From the NCBI RefSeq assembly GCF_017104645.1, contig NZ_JAAGPF010000047.1:1-34982 (forward strand): a stretch of DNA of 34,982 bases, given 5' to 3'. Below the pieces are notes generated by a model. The model had not been told where the DNA came from. It saw only the letters and a list, made by a program, of their open reading frames with translations, and searched no databases. This document shows, piece after piece, positions 33,786 to 34,982 of this stretch. The position numbers and the translations under genes are program-made. The DNA is from Burkholderia sp. Ac-20379 (lineage in GTDB: Bacteria; Pseudomonadota; Gammaproteobacteria; Burkholderiales; Burkholderiaceae). Position 1 is the first letter of the stretch. The number at the start of each line of letters is the position of its first letter.

Positions 33786-34562
33786 TCATGCGAGCCCGAA
33801 CCCGTCGTCGGCCGAGATGATCGAGCCGTTGACGAATTGCGACTCGTCGGCCGCCAGCAGCAGGAGCAGGCCGTCGAGATCCTGCGGTTTGCCGACGCGC
33901 CGGCGCGGCAGCATCGACTGCAGCTTGCGGCCCTGCTCGGTTTCCCACAGGTCGTGATTGATTTCGGTATCGATGTAGCCGGGGCAGATCGCGTTGACGT
34001 TGATGCCGTGCCGGCCCCATTCGCTGGCCATCGCGCGCGTCATGTGCACCACGGCGGCCTTGCTCATCGAATACAGGCCGATCTGCGGAAACACGCGCAA
34101 GCCCGCCACCGAGGCGATATTGATGATGCGGTACGGCGGTTTGCCGTGGCCGTTGCCGCGCATCATCATCCGCTTGGCCACTTCCTGCGCGACGAAAAAC
34201 GCGCCGCGCGTGTTGGTGTCGAACACGAAGCCGAAATCGTCGGGCGTCACGTCGACGAGCTTCTGCATCGTCGATACGCCCGAATTGTTGACCAGAATAT
34301 CGATCGTGCCGGCTTCCGTTTCGGCATGCGCCACCGCGGCGCGAATGCTTTGGTGGTCGGTCACGTCGAGCGCGACGACATGCGCCGCGCCGCCGGCCGC
34401 CTCGATCTGCGCGCGCAGCTCCTTGAGGCGCTCGACACGCCGGCTCGCCAGCACGACTTTCGCGCCGGCCTCCGAGAGCACCTGCGCGAAGCGCTGGCCC
34501 AGCCCGCTCGACGCGCCCGTCACCATCGCCACCTTGCCTTCCAGATTGATCGAACGACCCAT
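33786..34562 (-). CDS. Short-chain dehydrogenase/reductase
   Basis: 258 residues. Cofactor motif TGASSGLG (residues 15-22), NNSG (92-95), catalytic Ser151, and YSMSK (Tyr164, Lys168) are all present: a classical SDR. The Arg41/Arg42 after the second strand (LASRRVERL) favours NADP(H). The substrate is unknown; 3-hydroxyacyl-type reductases of beta-oxidation neighbours are plausible. The ATG at 34562 with AGGGAG upstream is the start. A palindrome and a leader hairpin are in its upstream region. Confidence 0.93.
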   Translation of the reverse strand: MGRSINLEGKVAMVTGASSGLGQRFAQVLSEAGAKVVLASRRVERLKELRAQIEAAGGAAHVVALDVTDHQSIRAAVAHAETEAGTIDILVNNSGVSTMQKLVDVTPDDFGFVFDTNTRGAFFVAQEVAKRMMMRGNGHGKPPYRIINIASVAGLRVFPQIGLYSMSKAAVVHMTRAMASEWGRHGINVNAICPGYIDTEINHDLWETEQGRKLQSMLPRRRVGKPQDLDGLLLLLAADESQFVNGSIISADDGFGLA

Positions 34563-34582
34563 CACAACTCCCTTGCTGGATA

Positions 34583-34608
34583 GCCCGGCATGCGGCTTGC
34601 TGCCGGGC
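34583..34608 (-). other. Leader hairpin of the SDR gene
   Basis: GCCCGGCA/TGCCGGGC, 8 bp with a 10-nt loop, 21 nt upstream of the SDR ATG within the expected leader. Perhaps affects mRNA stability. Confidence 0.4.
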
Positions 34609-34617
34609 AGGAACCTT

Positions 34618-34643
34618 ATCATATAAATAGAACGATCGTGCTA
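34618..34643. promoter_or_regulatory. TetR-type operator-like palindrome over the SDR promoter
   Basis: 34628-34643 is a 16-bp palindrome (ACGATCGT core, TAG...CTA ends) broken at one base pair. On the minus strand it lies just upstream of a TATGAT -10 (34618-34623), so a bound repressor would cover the promoter. It is about 90 bp from the ETF-QO start, so it could also control that gene. AACGATCGT-cored palindromes are bound by TetR regulators of fatty-acid degradation in betaproteobacteria, as far as I recall. Confidence 0.45.
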
Positions 34644-34732
34644 ATCTAGCCGCATTCTGTTGCGGCAACCGTTTTATTTGATCGACAATACGCTCCCAAT
34701 TAAAAAGCATTCTAACGGTTAGAGGAACGCCA

Positions 34733-34982
34733 ATGACCCCCACAAGCCTGATCGAGCAATACGGCCCTCGAGAGTCGATGGAATACGACGTCGTGATCGT
34801 CGGCGGCGGCCCGGCCGGTCTGTCGGCGGCGATCCGCCTGAAGCAGCTCGCGGCCGAAAAAGGCGGCGAGATCAACGTCTGCGTGCTCGAGAAGGGTTCG
34901 GAGATCGGCGCGCACATCCTGTCGGGCGCCGTGATGGATCCGCGCGCGATCGGCGAGCTGTTCCCCGACTGGAAGGAAAAGG
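34733..34982 (+). CDS. Electron transfer flavoprotein-ubiquinone oxidoreductase (N-terminal part)
   Basis: The gene continues past the right edge; 83 codons are visible. [20 protein letters not shown] is the FAD-binding dinucleotide fold, and [34 protein letters not shown] are hallmarks of ETF-QO. The enzyme passes electrons from the ETF of acyl-CoA dehydrogenases to ubiquinone on the inner membrane. AGAGGA lies 7 nt before the ATG. Divergent from the SDR/thioesterase operon. Confidence 0.95.
   Translation, partial: MTPTSLIEQYGPRESMEYDVVIVGGGPAGLSAAIRLKQLAAEKGGEINVCVLEKGSEIGAHILSGAVMDPRAIGELFPDWKEK

Overview
The window is a high-GC chromosomal segment of a Burkholderia-type betaproteobacterium. 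This rests on protein character and gene order (thrS-infC-rpmI-rplT-pheS-pheT-ihfA-merR, bamC, relA, scoAB, an ETF-ubiquinone oxidoreductase) and on small Burkholderia-like proteins of unknown function; no database search was possible.

Layout. 1-3750: minus-strand rluB (5' part), scpB, a PLP aminotransferase and a LysR regulator. 3750-7900: small, poorly known genes: a transposase-derived DNA-binding protein behind a structured leader, two small exported proteins, a YdcF-like protein, two small cytosolic proteins, and a candidate small RNA on the minus strand. 7884-9180: bamC with its own promoter. 9351-13123: a small accessory island of about 3.8 kb in the 3' end of tRNA-Pro(GGG), flanked by a 26-bp direct repeat of the tRNA end. 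It carries a frameshifted HicB-like antitoxin remnant, a small KTSC-like protein, a two-gene operon of a caspase-like protease plus a four-helix membrane protein, and a small serine recombinase. 13218-18971: an MFS transporter divergent from a MocR regulator, a lone Flp pilin and a duplicated-domain lipoprotein. 19000-26867: the translation operon ending with ihfA and a MerR regulator. 26868-27190: thrS leader and tRNA-Val(GAC). 27269-34982: relA, ridA-like, alpha/beta hydrolase, scoAB, a PAS-LuxR regulator, a hotdog thioesterase, an SDR and the start of ETF-QO, several of which suit fatty-acid or ketone-body metabolism.

The two most interesting points are (1) the caspase plus membrane-protein pair, whose layout (protease with an intact His/Cys dyad directly upstream of a multi-pass membrane protein, in an AT-rich tRNA-borne island with a recombinase) suggests an undescribed protease-gated membrane effector, possibly an anti-phage abortive-infection module; and (2) a thrS leader with a 14-residue peptide holding five threonines, followed by mutually exclusive hairpins and an intrinsic terminator, which reads as a classical ribosome-mediated attenuator. 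A three-hairpin RNA with two tiny ORFs at 7453-7712 and a multi-hairpin leader at 3930-4148 are further candidates.
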